In this document: positions 7,309 through 13,699 of the stretch, one piece after another
How the letters are laid out: each line of letters opens with the position of its first letter
Numbering within the stretch: the stretch's first letter is position 1
Virus record (IMG/VR): IMGVR_UViG_3300017564_000017
Coordinates: 1-23,493 of that record
DNA: 23,493 bases
Strand: one strand, 5' to 3'
Source of the DNA: a virus
Position numbers and translations under genes: made by a program
The notes under the pieces: model-generated
The model's database searches: none
Told to the model about the DNA's origin: nothing
Seen by the model: the letters and a program-made list of their open reading frames with translations, nothing else

Positions 7309-7992
7309 ATGGGAAGTAAGAAGAAAATCGGCGTTCGTATCGACGAAGACCTTTGGGAAGACTTCAAGTCGTACGTCGAAAACAAGCATGGTCGTACGCG
7401 GGGCGTCACCGCCGACGAAGTCGAAACCGCGTTACGGAACCACCTTCAAGCCGACCACCCGACCGACGCATTAGCCCGAATCGAAAACGACGTCGCTACA
7501 ATCAAGGCACAACTTACCGAAGCCGACGGCGGGGTCGACGTCACCCCCGACCCTTCGACTTCGAACGCCGACGCACACACACACGGCACGAATGGAACCG
7601 AAGACGAACACGGCAAGAACGACCACGAAGTCGTCGACAAACCCCACGCGAAGGCACCGAAGTCGAAAAAGGTCGAATGGTACGGTTCCCAAAAGGTGCC
7701 CGAAATGCCAATCGTCGCCCCGCCGGGTGCGTTCCGGGCGTGGGTCGACGACGCGTGGGACTTCGGGGAACGTGCCCGCGACGACTTGCTTCGACGTATC
7801 TTCGAACGGTATCACGCGAAGGCGGTGAAACGGAAACGCGACGATTCGTGGGAAGTCGTAATCGCACACACCGAAGCCGAACGGGAAGAACGAATCGACG
7901 CATACGGCGAAGACGTCGGGGAAGTGTTCGTGCTTGAAGACGAAACCGGGCACGTCGAAAAGGGCGACGTCTTCGACAACTTTTTCGATTAG
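7309..7992 (+). CDS. Ribbon-helix-helix DNA-binding regulator
   Basis: This is a 227-residue protein. Residues 4-46 look like a ribbon-helix-helix domain: a strand (KKIGVRID), then helices EDLWEDFKSYVENKHG and TADEVETALRNHL. Residues 52-73 are a coiled-coil-like helix (ALARIENDVATIKAQL). Residues 75-120 form an acidic, His-rich linker. The C-terminal half (about 123-227, VEWYGSQKVPEMP onward) is an unrecognised domain with mixed strands and helices. The gene stands alone behind its own promoter, next to a palindrome, so autoregulation or a partition/origin-binding role is inferred. The length and two-domain layout exceed a simple repressor. Confidence 0.65.
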   Translation: MGSKKKIGVRIDEDLWEDFKSYVENKHGRTRGVTADEVETALRNHLQADHPTDALARIENDVATIKAQLTEADGGVDVTPDPSTSNADAHTHGTNGTEDEHGKNDHEVVDKPHAKAPKSKKVEWYGSQKVPEMPIVAPPGAFRAWVDDAWDFGERARDDLLRRIFERYHAKAVKRKRDDSWEVVIAHTEAEREERIDAYGEDVGEVFVLEDETGHVEKGDVFDNFFD

Positions 7993-8051
7993 AACGACGC
8001 GACGGGCACGCCGGTCGGCGTTCGGTAGCCCCGTCCCGCTTCGGTGTCGTT

Positions 8052-8069
8052 CACCGGCACGCTTTTATT
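8052..8069 (+). promoter_or_regulatory. Type A promoter of the TFB operon
   Basis: CACCGGCACGCTTTTATT is the best copy of the type A motif. The T-run begins 32 nt upstream of the chosen ATG 8095, which supports that start and a leaderless transcript. Confidence 0.75.
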
Positions 8070-8094
8070 CCCCACCTGCATAGCATTCGATGGA

Positions 8095-9135
8095 ATGAGT
8101 GTAAACGAAGCCCCGGAACCGCGACAAGCGATTCGGGTGTTAGCCGACGAAGTCGGCTTACCGGAATCCGTCGCCGCGTTCGCCGCCGACCAATTGTACC
8201 CGCAAATCGAAAACGACGGTGGGTACGCCGACGCGGGAGTTCCCGCGACCGTGTACGCCGCCGTTCGGATTCACGGCGAACCGGTAAAGCCCGCCGAAAT
8301 AGCCGACGCGTCGGGCGTCGAAGCGAATCGGATTATGAAGGATATGCGGCGTATGGTCGACGGGCTACCGTTCGACGTGTCGGTCGACGGTATCGAACGC
8401 CGGTACGTCGACCGGTACGTCGACGACTTAGGCTTGCCCGACGACTTCCGCGAAACGGCCTTGGACTTGTGTGATGACGCGGTCGACGCGGGACTATCGA
8501 ACGGTCGGGCACCGTCGGCGTTCGCGGCGTCGGTCGTGTACGCGGCGTCGGTCGTGTACACGGCGTCGGTCGTCACCGACGGCGACCAAAAAGACGTCGC
8601 GGAAGTCGCCGACGTCGACGTCGACCAAAAAGACGTCGCGGAAGTCGCCGACGTCACGACGACGATTATTCGCCGACACTACCGCGACATTATCCGGGCG
8701 GGCGAAGACGGCGACGGCGTCACACGCGACGACCTTGCGGATATCGTCGACCGTATCTTCGCCGGTATCGACGGGCACGTGCCCGGATCGGTTCGGGAAG
8801 ACGCGACCGAAATGGCGAACGCTATCGACCCCGACGACGGGTGGGTGCGACGGTGCGACCCAAAGGCGGTCGCGGCGGGCGTCGTGTACGTCGCCGCCAA
8901 ACGGAACCGCTTAGACGTCACGCAAGCCGAAGCGGGCGACCCCGTCGGTATGTCACGGCACGCGGTGAACGCCCGGTCCCAAGACGTGAAACGGTGGGAT
9001 ATCCGCCGACGGCTTGAATCCTTGAACTACAATCGGCTAAAGGAACTTGCCGGGTCGAACGGAATCGACGTCGGGCAAACACCCAAACGCGAATACCTAA
9101 TCGACCGGCTTGTCGAAGCGGGTGTCGAACCATGA
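8095..9135 (+). CDS. TFB-like transcription factor, ribbonless, with SAP-like C-terminus
   Basis: This is a 346-residue protein. ATG 8095 is chosen over an in-frame start at 8044 because the latter lies inside the promoter. Residues 100-200 match the second cyclin repeat of TFB/TFIIB well (DLGLPDDFRETALDLCDDAVDAGLSNGR-type start, AFAASVVYAAS, then KDVAEVADVTTTIIRRHYRDI). Residues 10-90 look like a preceding cyclin repeat (LPESVAAFAADQLYP, ATVYAAVRIHG, AEIADASGVEANRIMKDMR). Residues 210-297 look like a third (AVAAGVVYVAAKRNRLDVTQ). The usual N-terminal zinc ribbon that recruits RNA polymerase is absent. Residues 310-343 (YNRLKELAGSNGIDVGQ through DRLVEAG) form a SAP/HeH-like DNA-binding motif. 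Two in-frame tandem repeats expand repeat 2. It probably binds promoter DNA at viral genes, as activator, alternative TFB or competitor. Confidence 0.7.
   Translation: MSVNEAPEPRQAIRVLADEVGLPESVAAFAADQLYPQIENDGGYADAGVPATVYAAVRIHGEPVKPAEIADASGVEANRIMKDMRRMVDGLPFDVSVDGIERRYVDRYVDDLGLPDDFRETALDLCDDAVDAGLSNGRAPSAFAASVVYAASVVYTASVVTDGDQKDVAEVADVDVDQKDVAEVADVTTTIIRRHYRDIIRAGEDGDGVTRDDLADIVDRIFAGIDGHVPGSVREDATEMANAIDPDDGWVRRCDPKAVAAGVVYVAAKRNRLDVTQAEAGDPVGMSRHAVNARSQDVKRWDIRRRLESLNYNRLKELAGSNGIDVGQTPKREYLIDRLVEAGVEP
8524..8573 (+). repeat. 18-bp tandem repeat inside the TFB-like gene
   Basis: The unit GCGGCGTCGGTCGTGTAC occurs at 8524-8541 and 8542-8559, with a partial third copy to 8573. It encodes AASVVY, AASVVY, TASVV. 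The length is a multiple of three, so the frame is kept. Confidence 0.85.
8584..8655 (+). repeat. 39-bp tandem repeat inside the TFB-like gene
   Basis: Two copies of a 39-base unit (8584-8622; 8623-8655, whose first 33 bases match exactly) encode DQKDVAEVADV twice, joined by DV. In TFB this segment is the start of the DNA-recognition helix pair, and it is normally present once. Confidence 0.85.
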
Positions 9136-9281
9136 CGATATATATTTGCCCGTCGTGCCGCGAATCATTCCAATTCAGAAGCGACGACCCCGTTCCCGCG
9201 TTTTGCCCGTTTTGCGGTGTCGACGTCGCGGTATGGCCGTACGCGAACGACGACACGAACAAAGACGGGGGCATGGTATAA
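9132..9281 (+). CDS. Zinc-ribbon microprotein (49 aa)
   Basis: This 49-residue protein is built around CPSC (residues 6-9) and CPFCG (25-29), a classic two-knuckle zinc ribbon. Its ATG overlaps the TFB stop as ATGA, and its stop overlaps the next start as TAATG, so it is translated from the TFB operon. Its place directly after a TFB that lacks its own zinc ribbon is suggestive, but the ribbon is not clearly of TFIIB type. Confidence 0.75.
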   Translation: MTIYICPSCRESFQFRSDDPVPAFCPFCGVDVAVWPYANDDTNKDGGMV

Positions 9282-9760
9282 TGAATCGCAAGGGAAGCGA
9301 CGACCTTCCGTCGGATATCAACGACCTAATCGACGACGTCACGACACGCGGCGATATCACACCGCCCGACGTTCGGAAACAAATCGACCGACAAGCGGTT
9401 CGTGCTATCCGTGCCGACGCCGGGCACCACTTCGAAAGCGACGGCTTCGATATGCGTGTATGCGAAGACGCCGCCGAAGCGGTCGCTAACGAAGGGTTTC
9501 CCGAATCCATGTGGTACACGTCGCCCGACGTCGTCGACGACGTGCGTGCGTGGTACGACGACCGTGCCCGGCGTGAATCGCCCAACACCGTGTTAGAACC
9601 GGCAGTTATGGTCGCCAACCGCCCCGTATGGCAAGCACCGGACGGCGTCGTCGACGACCGTATGTACCTAATTGGCGAACGGGCCGTCGTGACTTCGCCG
9701 TTGTCGACCGCACGGGTCGTCGTACGGGAACCGAACGGCGTCGCGGTGGTTCGCCTATGA
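9281..9760 (+). CDS. Unknown acidic protein (159 aa)
   Basis: ATG 9281 is chosen for its TAATG overlap with the zinc-ribbon gene. Residues 1-45 are acidic and helical (DDLPSDINDLIDDVTTRGDI). The middle (about 60-100) contains EDAAEAVANEGFPESMWYTS and a DVRAWYDDRARRE helix. The C-terminus is beta-rich (DRMYLIGERAVVTS, ARVVVREPNGVAVVRL). No family is recognised. It is the third gene of the TFB operon and overlaps the next start by ATGA. Confidence 0.65.
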   Translation: MNRKGSDDLPSDINDLIDDVTTRGDITPPDVRKQIDRQAVRAIRADAGHHFESDGFDMRVCEDAAEAVANEGFPESMWYTSPDVVDDVRAWYDDRARRESPNTVLEPAVMVANRPVWQAPDGVVDDRMYLIGERAVVTSPLSTARVVVREPNGVAVVRL

Positions 9761-10173
9761 GTGTATTAGCCGACTTTGCGGAATTCTTCAAGGCACGCCG
9801 CACGAAGGTCGAAGCGTGGTACGAAGACGACGTCGGTAAATGGGCGTTCCGCGTCGACGTCGACGGGCAAGCGTTCGTATGTGCCGCCCGGAAGACACCG
9901 CCGAAGGGCGGGAAGACGTCGATAATGAAGCGGGTCGCCGGGCACGCCCAAACCCGCGACGCCCTAATCGCCCTTCGCTTACGCGACGGGATATACGTCT
10001 TCGACCCGGTCGCCGTGCTTGCCGACGGGAAGCCCGACGACGTCGCCGAAGACGCCCGCAAGAAGCGGGGCGAAGAATGGGTCGAAGTGCCGATATCGTT
10101 AGCGTGTACCTTCGAAGAATGGTACGACGGGTCCGGGGAACCCGTCCGGTACGCCGACTTCGGGAAATACTAA
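9757..10173 (+). CDS. Unknown protein (138 aa), last gene of TFB operon
   Basis: ATG 9757 overlaps the previous stop (ATGA). The N-terminal helix LADFAEFFKARRTKVEAWY is followed by strands KWAFRVDVDGQAFVCAA, a basic loop (RKTPPKGGKTSIMKRVAGH) and LRLRDGIYVFDPVAV. The basic loop could contact nucleic acid, but no motif is diagnostic. A type B cassette starts within 10 bases of its stop. Confidence 0.65.
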   Translation: MSVLADFAEFFKARRTKVEAWYEDDVGKWAFRVDVDGQAFVCAARKTPPKGGKTSIMKRVAGHAQTRDALIALRLRDGIYVFDPVAVLADGKPDDVAEDARKKRGEEWVEVPISLACTFEEWYDGSGEPVRYADFGKY

Positions 10174-10181
10174 CCACTACT

Positions 10182-10235
10182 GTAACCCACTGGTACAGTT
10201 ATGTAGCCTCCGACGAATGATAGTGTATGGTGCGA
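10182..10235 (+). promoter_or_regulatory. Type B promoter-start cassette, copy 1
   Basis: It carries CTGGTACAG, TTATGTAGC and then AATGATAGTGTATGGTGCGA, matching the other four copies. The first T of TTATGT is 28 nt upstream of ATG 10227, the same as in every copy. Translation from that ATG gives only 20 residues before TAG. Confidence 0.75.
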
Positions 10236-10389
10236 ATGGTGCGGGGGCGAATTGAAGGCGTACAAGCACACGTACACCGTGAAACTTAGCCGGTGGAATA
10301 CGACAACGAATGTCGACCTAATCCTTGCGTGCCCCGACCGGTACCGCACCGACCTTCGCGGAAGCACCGAAGAACTATCGGCCCGATAG
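10228..10389 (+). pseudogene. CxxC-containing ORF out of frame with its cassette start
   Basis: The frame reads WCEWCGGELKAYKHTYTVKL near its start, a zinc-knuckle-like N-terminus followed by a plausible 50-residue protein ending STEELSAR. It is open from 10207, but there is no ATG or GTG before the cysteines; TTG at 10252 or a GTG further on would remove them. The cassette ATG at 10227 is one base out of frame. The bases TGGTGCGA belong both to the cassette and to the WCE codons, so the two pieces may have been joined through this microhomology. It could be a broken gene, a frameshifted gene or use a noncanonical start. Confidence 0.4.
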
Positions 10390-10533
10390 GGTCGACACGC
10401 CGCCACACGCACGGCACGCGACGCTTCTTTTCCAAACGCGACCGATACCACCTTCCGACAAGCGACGGCGTCACGCGTCGCACACGGACCCACACACGAA
10501 GGCGGTAAAGCCAAACCTACAAGCAAGGTAACG

Positions 10534-10548
10534 ACCGGCACGCTTATA
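10534..10548 (+). promoter_or_regulatory. Type A promoter
   Basis: ACCGGCACGCTTATA is a good type A motif. The first T after CACGC lies 31 nt upstream of GTG 10575 and 46 nt upstream of ATG 10590, which favours the GTG as the start of the next gene. Confidence 0.7.
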
Positions 10549-10574
10549 CGACCGGGGTAAGTAGCGATTACCGG

Positions 10575-11717
10575 GTGCGACACCGACCCATGACAAACCC
10601 ATTACGACAAGCGGTCGAAGAAAAGTTAGACAAGGGACGGCCCGACGACGGGCGTGAAACCGTCGATAACCGCGAACGCGGGTGTGGGCACTTGAACCCG
10701 AACGCGGCGTACGTGCGGTCGGACGTCACCGCCCTATCGGGGCCGGACGGCAAAATACCCCGCTTCGTCGAATTAGACGACCCCGTCGAATACCGGGAAC
10801 ATAACGGCAAGGGTGCGATTATCCCCGGATACGTCGGCTTCCCCGGCACGTCGTTCGACAAGCATTACGTCGCCGACGGTCGCACGACCACGCCCGCCGA
10901 AGATATCACCGACCACCACGAACGCCTTTCGCGGTACGGCTTCGACGGGAAGCATTACGGCGATATCACGTCGGCACAAGCGACCGACCTACTAATGTCG
11001 GTCGGGAAGACGAATTACGCGACGCCGCAAGACTATATCGACGAATGCCGGGAACGCGGGCTTAACCTCAAAATCCCGATATCCGACCGGCAAGAACCGC
11101 CCGCCGTCGAACCGCTTCGTACCCGCGTGTGGGTCGTTCACCCCCACGGGTGCGGCGACGGTCGACCGGGCATTATCGGGTACGCGTACCTTACCCGCGT
11201 GATATTCACGACCGGCACGAAGGCGAAGTCGGAAGACCCCGATATTCCGAAATGGGCGTCGGATTACGCGGCGGCGGGCAAGTTCGACGTCGTCGACCGG
11301 GGCGAACCCATTAGCGACGACGAAGCCGAAACGCGGTCGAACCACGTGCCGTTAGACGAATTCGACTTATACGACGCCGACGACGTCGACGACTTCGACG
11401 AACCCGACGACCCCGACGACACCGACACCCGCGACGTCGCTACGATCACCGTCGCCGACGACGACGCGGCGGGCGACGGTAGCGGTATCGAAGTCGAATT
11501 CGGTCGGGGCGATATCCCCGTGCGTGAACGCGTCGCGTCGTTCGAAGCCGCGACCGACGACGCGCTTCCGTATAACGGCTTGAAGATAATCGCCGCCAAC
11601 CGCGACGACGTCGACGTCGGGCCGACCCCGTCCGAAGGCGACCTTATCGCCGCTATCGCCGAAGACGCATACGCCTTCGTTCCCGCGTACCACACGGCGG
11701 AAGGGGGCGACGAATGA
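10575..11717 (+). CDS. Unknown 380-aa protein with SAP/HeH-like C-terminus
   Basis: GTG 10575 is chosen because it fits leaderless spacing from the type A promoter and because GTGCGACAC repeats the codons of the MVRHT cassette; ATG 10590 is the alternative. The N-terminal 240 residues contain GCGHLNPNAAY, PGYVGFPGTSFDKHYV and VWVVHPHGCGDGRPGIIGYA and appear to form one folded domain that I do not recognise. An acidic Asp-rich linker (about 255-300) follows. The C-terminus (about 333-362, YNGLKIIAANRDDVDVGPTP and on) resembles the SAP/HeH motif also seen at the end of the TFB-like protein, so DNA or virion binding is possible. Its position near PCNA suggests replication or nucleic-acid handling, as inference only. 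Confidence 0.65.
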   Translation: MRHRPMTNPLRQAVEEKLDKGRPDDGRETVDNRERGCGHLNPNAAYVRSDVTALSGPDGKIPRFVELDDPVEYREHNGKGAIIPGYVGFPGTSFDKHYVADGRTTTPAEDITDHHERLSRYGFDGKHYGDITSAQATDLLMSVGKTNYATPQDYIDECRERGLNLKIPISDRQEPPAVEPLRTRVWVVHPHGCGDGRPGIIGYAYLTRVIFTTGTKAKSEDPDIPKWASDYAAAGKFDVVDRGEPISDDEAETRSNHVPLDEFDLYDADDVDDFDEPDDPDDTDTRDVATITVADDDAAGDGSGIEVEFGRGDIPVRERVASFEAATDDALPYNGLKIIAANRDDVDVGPTPSEGDLIAAIAEDAYAFVPAYHTAEGGDE

Positions 11718-12046
11718 CGTACAAGAACGACCCGCCGGAAGACGCGGTCGAAGAACGCTTCGCCGACGTCGAACGGTACGTCGACGGCGTCGAAGCCCGG
11801 CTTTCCGACGTCGAAGCCCGGTTCGAAGACGCCGACCGCGTCGTCGCGTTCGATACCGACAAGGAATTCGTCGAATGCGTGCTTATGGTCGCCCAATCCG
11901 ACCACGGCGGGGCGTCGAAAAAGCGGGCCGTGATATCGTCGCTATTGGGAATCGAAGCCCGCGAATCGAAGGGGCTTGTTAGCCGCGTCTTCGAACAAGC
12001 GGCGAAACAATCGTCGGAAGACACCGACGACACCGACGGCGAATAA
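11714..12046 (+). CDS. Small coiled-coil-like protein (110 aa)
   Basis: The ATG overlaps the previous stop (ATGA). Residues 9-42 contain two copies of a DVEARF/DVEARL-like helical repeat (RFADVERYVDGVEARLSDVE), suggesting a coiled coil. Residues 45-97 form a helical domain (DKEFVECVLMVAQSDHGG, KKRAVISSLLGIEARES, LVSRVFEQAAKQ) that looks like a winged-helix or four-helix DNA-binding fold. The family is not recognised. Confidence 0.6.
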   Translation: MTYKNDPPEDAVEERFADVERYVDGVEARLSDVEARFEDADRVVAFDTDKEFVECVLMVAQSDHGGASKKRAVISSLLGIEARESKGLVSRVFEQAAKQSSEDTDDTDGE

Positions 12047-12048
12047 CC

Positions 12049-12064
12049 CACCGGCACGCCTTTA
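12049..12064 (+). promoter_or_regulatory. Type A promoter of the tRNA-like gene
   Basis: CACCGGCACGCCTTTA is a clear type A motif. The base after CACGC is 31 nt upstream of 12091, the predicted first base of the tRNA-like element, so transcription should start at or next to its 5' end. Confidence 0.65.
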
Positions 12065-12090
12065 CGGGCGTCGGTGATACCACCATACGA

Positions 12091-12163
12091 AGTCGCATAG
12101 TGTAGCGGCCAATCACGACCGCTTTTGGGGCGGTCGACCCCGGTTCGAATCCGGGCCGTGTCA
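12091..12163 (+). tRNA. tRNA-Gln(TTG)-like gene with unpaired acceptor stem
   Basis: The D arm has GTG pairing CAC around TAGCGGCCAAT. The anticodon stem is ACCGC/GCGGT around the loop TTTTGGG, giving anticodon TTG. There is a 4-base variable region, and the T arm CCCGG-TTCGAAT-CCGGG is perfect. The D, anticodon and T arms thus fold as a tRNA-Gln. The acceptor stem does not: the 5' heptamer AGTCGCA (12091-12097) has no proper match with the 3' heptamer CCGTGTC (12156-12162). It may be a defective or edited tRNA, a tRNA mimic, or a recombinant fragment. TTG decodes CAA, almost the only Gln codon this virus uses. No CCA is encoded. Confidence 0.65.
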
Positions 12164-12166
12164 TAT

Positions 12167-12201
12167 CCGACCCGCAAGGGGTCGGCGGGTCGACCGACCC
12201 G
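12167..12201 (+). repeat. Tandem hairpins between tRNA-like gene and PCNA
   Basis: CCGACCC (12167-12173) pairs with 12179-12185 around a 5-base loop, and CGGGTC (12186-12191) pairs with 12196-12201 around a 4-base loop. The two share the CGACCC sequence, so they can also pair with each other. They may end the tRNA-like transcript or lie in the PCNA leader. Confidence 0.5.
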
Positions 12202-12226
12202 ACACCAAAAGCGACACCGACTAACT

Positions 12227-13030
12227 ATGTCAGAAGCGAAACCGAAGACCACAGAAACGACAGTCGAAACGATAACCGACGGCGACGTGTGGCAAACAAT
12301 CGTCGACGGTGTGAACGACATAGGGCACAACGAAGGCGTGTTCGAATTCCACCCCGACGGCTTCAAGTGCGTCGTTAGGGACCCCGCAAACGTCGCCCTA
12401 ATCCGGCAAGAAGTCGCCGCCGAAGACTTTGAACACTTCGACATCGACGGCGAATTCGCGTCGGGCGTGTCGGGGCAAACATTCGACGACCTATTGGGTG
12501 CTATCGACGCCGTGCCCGTCGAATTCGGGTGGGATTGGGAAACGTACAAGTGGGACTTTCACGCCGACGACGTCGATTACAATATGGCGGGCGTCGACCC
12601 CGAATCGGTGACTGGGTCGCCGTCCGAAGTGCCGCCCGTGAAAGACGACATTCCGTACGTCGTCGACGTAACCATGCCCGTCGAAAAGTTCGATCGGGCG
12701 GTACAAATCGTCGACATGAACACGTCGGTCGCTACCTTCCGCATGGGCGGCGACGACCGCAAGTTCGTTATCGAAGGGGCCAGCGACATCGACGCCGGGA
12801 AAGTCGCGGTACACGAATCCGACGCGTTCGAATGGAACGAAGAACCGCCGGAAGACGAAGTCGTGTGCCGGCAAGGTAACGAATACATGAAAGACGTCGT
12901 CGGGTTATTAGACGAAGACACGGTGCGAATCGTCACCGGCCCCGAAGTGCCGTACCACCTTTGGACAACCCGGAACGACGTCGTCGACACCAAAATTATG
13001 CAAGCCCCACGCGTCGATACAGACACATAA
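12227..13030 (+). CDS. pcn: PCNA-like DNA polymerase sliding clamp
   Basis: This 267-residue protein, slightly longer than the roughly 247 residues of archaeal PCNA, has the two-domain clamp pattern. The N-terminal half contains EGVFEFHPDGFKCVVRDPANVALI and a strand pattern ending DDLLGAIDA. A linker follows, then a second copy-like half with DVTMPVEKFDRAVQIVDM, a strand hairpin and the typical C-terminal YHLWTTRNDVVDTKIMQAPR, which corresponds to the conserved end of PCNA (...APRI). PCNA forms a trimeric ring around DNA and tethers polymerase and other partners, so the virus influences or supplies its own replisome processivity. ATG 12227 follows the tRNA-like element and hairpins. The stop overlaps the next start as TAATG. 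Confidence 0.8.
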   Translation: MSEAKPKTTETTVETITDGDVWQTIVDGVNDIGHNEGVFEFHPDGFKCVVRDPANVALIRQEVAAEDFEHFDIDGEFASGVSGQTFDDLLGAIDAVPVEFGWDWETYKWDFHADDVDYNMAGVDPESVTGSPSEVPPVKDDIPYVVDVTMPVEKFDRAVQIVDMNTSVATFRMGGDDRKFVIEGASDIDAGKVAVHESDAFEWNEEPPEDEVVCRQGNEYMKDVVGLLDEDTVRIVTGPEVPYHLWTTRNDVVDTKIMQAPRVDTDT

Positions 13031-13407
13031 TGGCGACGGAAGACCGACCAATCGACCGGAAGGTCGACACGAACCCCGGCACCGACGACGTCGACGACCA
13101 ACCGCCGGGCGACCGCAAAGACCTTCGCCCCGACTTCGACCACTTCGGTTCGTTCGCCGACCACGCGTCGGGCTTACGCGACCGAATCCCGACCGTTCCC
13201 GACGTGCCCGTCGTCGGCGTCGTAATGGCGTGCCTATACGTCTTCGTCGCGGCGGGTGCCCTATCCGTCGGATACGGGGCGACGTCGTTAGCGGCGACGC
13301 ACGGCGGCACACACGTCGCGTATATCGTCGGGGGCGGCTTCGTTTTCACATACGGATACGTCGGTCTTCGATTAGCCGACGCCGCGACTAACGGAATACA
13401 ACAATGA
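13030..13407 (+). CDS. Membrane protein with two spans (125 aa)
   Basis: ATG 13030 overlaps the PCNA stop. Residues 1-55 are hydrophilic and acidic. Membrane segments lie at about 60-82 (VVGVVMACLYVFVAAGALSV) and 96-116 (VAYIVGGGFVFTYGYVGL). No family is recognised. A two-span protein with a soluble N-terminus could be holin-like or a host-membrane modifier, but it is in the PCNA operon rather than near lysis genes. The next start overlaps by ATGA. Confidence 0.65.
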   Translation: MATEDRPIDRKVDTNPGTDDVDDQPPGDRKDLRPDFDHFGSFADHASGLRDRIPTVPDVPVVGVVMACLYVFVAAGALSVGYGATSLAATHGGTHVAYIVGGGFVFTYGYVGLRLADAATNGIQQ

Positions 13408-13697
13408 AACACGAAACCGAAACACACGACGGCAAAGAATACCCCGCCCCCGGAAAATGGCGGGTGAATTGGATCGAAGGCGACATAATTAGTTTCCGGC
13501 ACGACCCCGACCCCGACGCCCGGATACACACCGGGGCGACCGCACACGTCTTCGCCGTATTCGACGACTTCAGCTTAGACGGGTACCGCGTACAAGTGAA
13601 CGGCTACGAAGTCGAAACAATCGACGCCGACGGCGACCGCGACGCCGCCTTCGACCGAATCGGCGACATACTTGCCGACCACGAACCCGACGACTAA
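13404..13697 (+). CDS. Unknown small protein (97 aa)
   Basis: This acidic, beta-rich protein starts MKHETETHDGKEYPAPGKW and has strands WRVNWIEGDIISFRH, THVFAVFDDFSL-like and YRVQVNGYEVETI, then a C-terminal helix. It resembles a small SH3-like barrel in outline only. It is coupled to the membrane-protein gene by ATGA and is followed after two bases by the next start. Confidence 0.6.
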   Translation: MKHETETHDGKEYPAPGKWRVNWIEGDIISFRHDPDPDARIHTGATAHVFAVFDDFSLDGYRVQVNGYEVETIDADGDRDAAFDRIGDILADHEPDD

Positions 13698-13699
13698 CC

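Larger units (their letters stand above)
10174..10574. other. Stretch without an intact gene
   Basis: This stretch holds a type B promoter cassette (10182-10235), a frame-broken CxxC ORF (10228-10389) and a type A promoter (10534-10548). Between 10390 and 10533 I see no convincing gene: open frames exist on both strands, but they are basic and rich in Arg, His and Thr, unlike the acidic proteins around them. Confidence 0.55.

Noticed and set aside
10170-10583. Minus-strand frame covering the noncoding stretch
   Set aside because: It runs antisense through both promoter motifs and is Arg/Ser/Val rich with no start signal.
11264-11905. Minus-strand open frame (213 codons)
   Set aside because: It is antisense to two coupled + strand genes with better composition and starts.
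11653-12549. Long minus-strand open frame (298 codons)
   Set aside because: It is antisense to the 11714 gene, the tRNA-like element and PCNA, is rich in Ser and Arg, and has no promoter. Codon bias of the real strand keeps this frame open.
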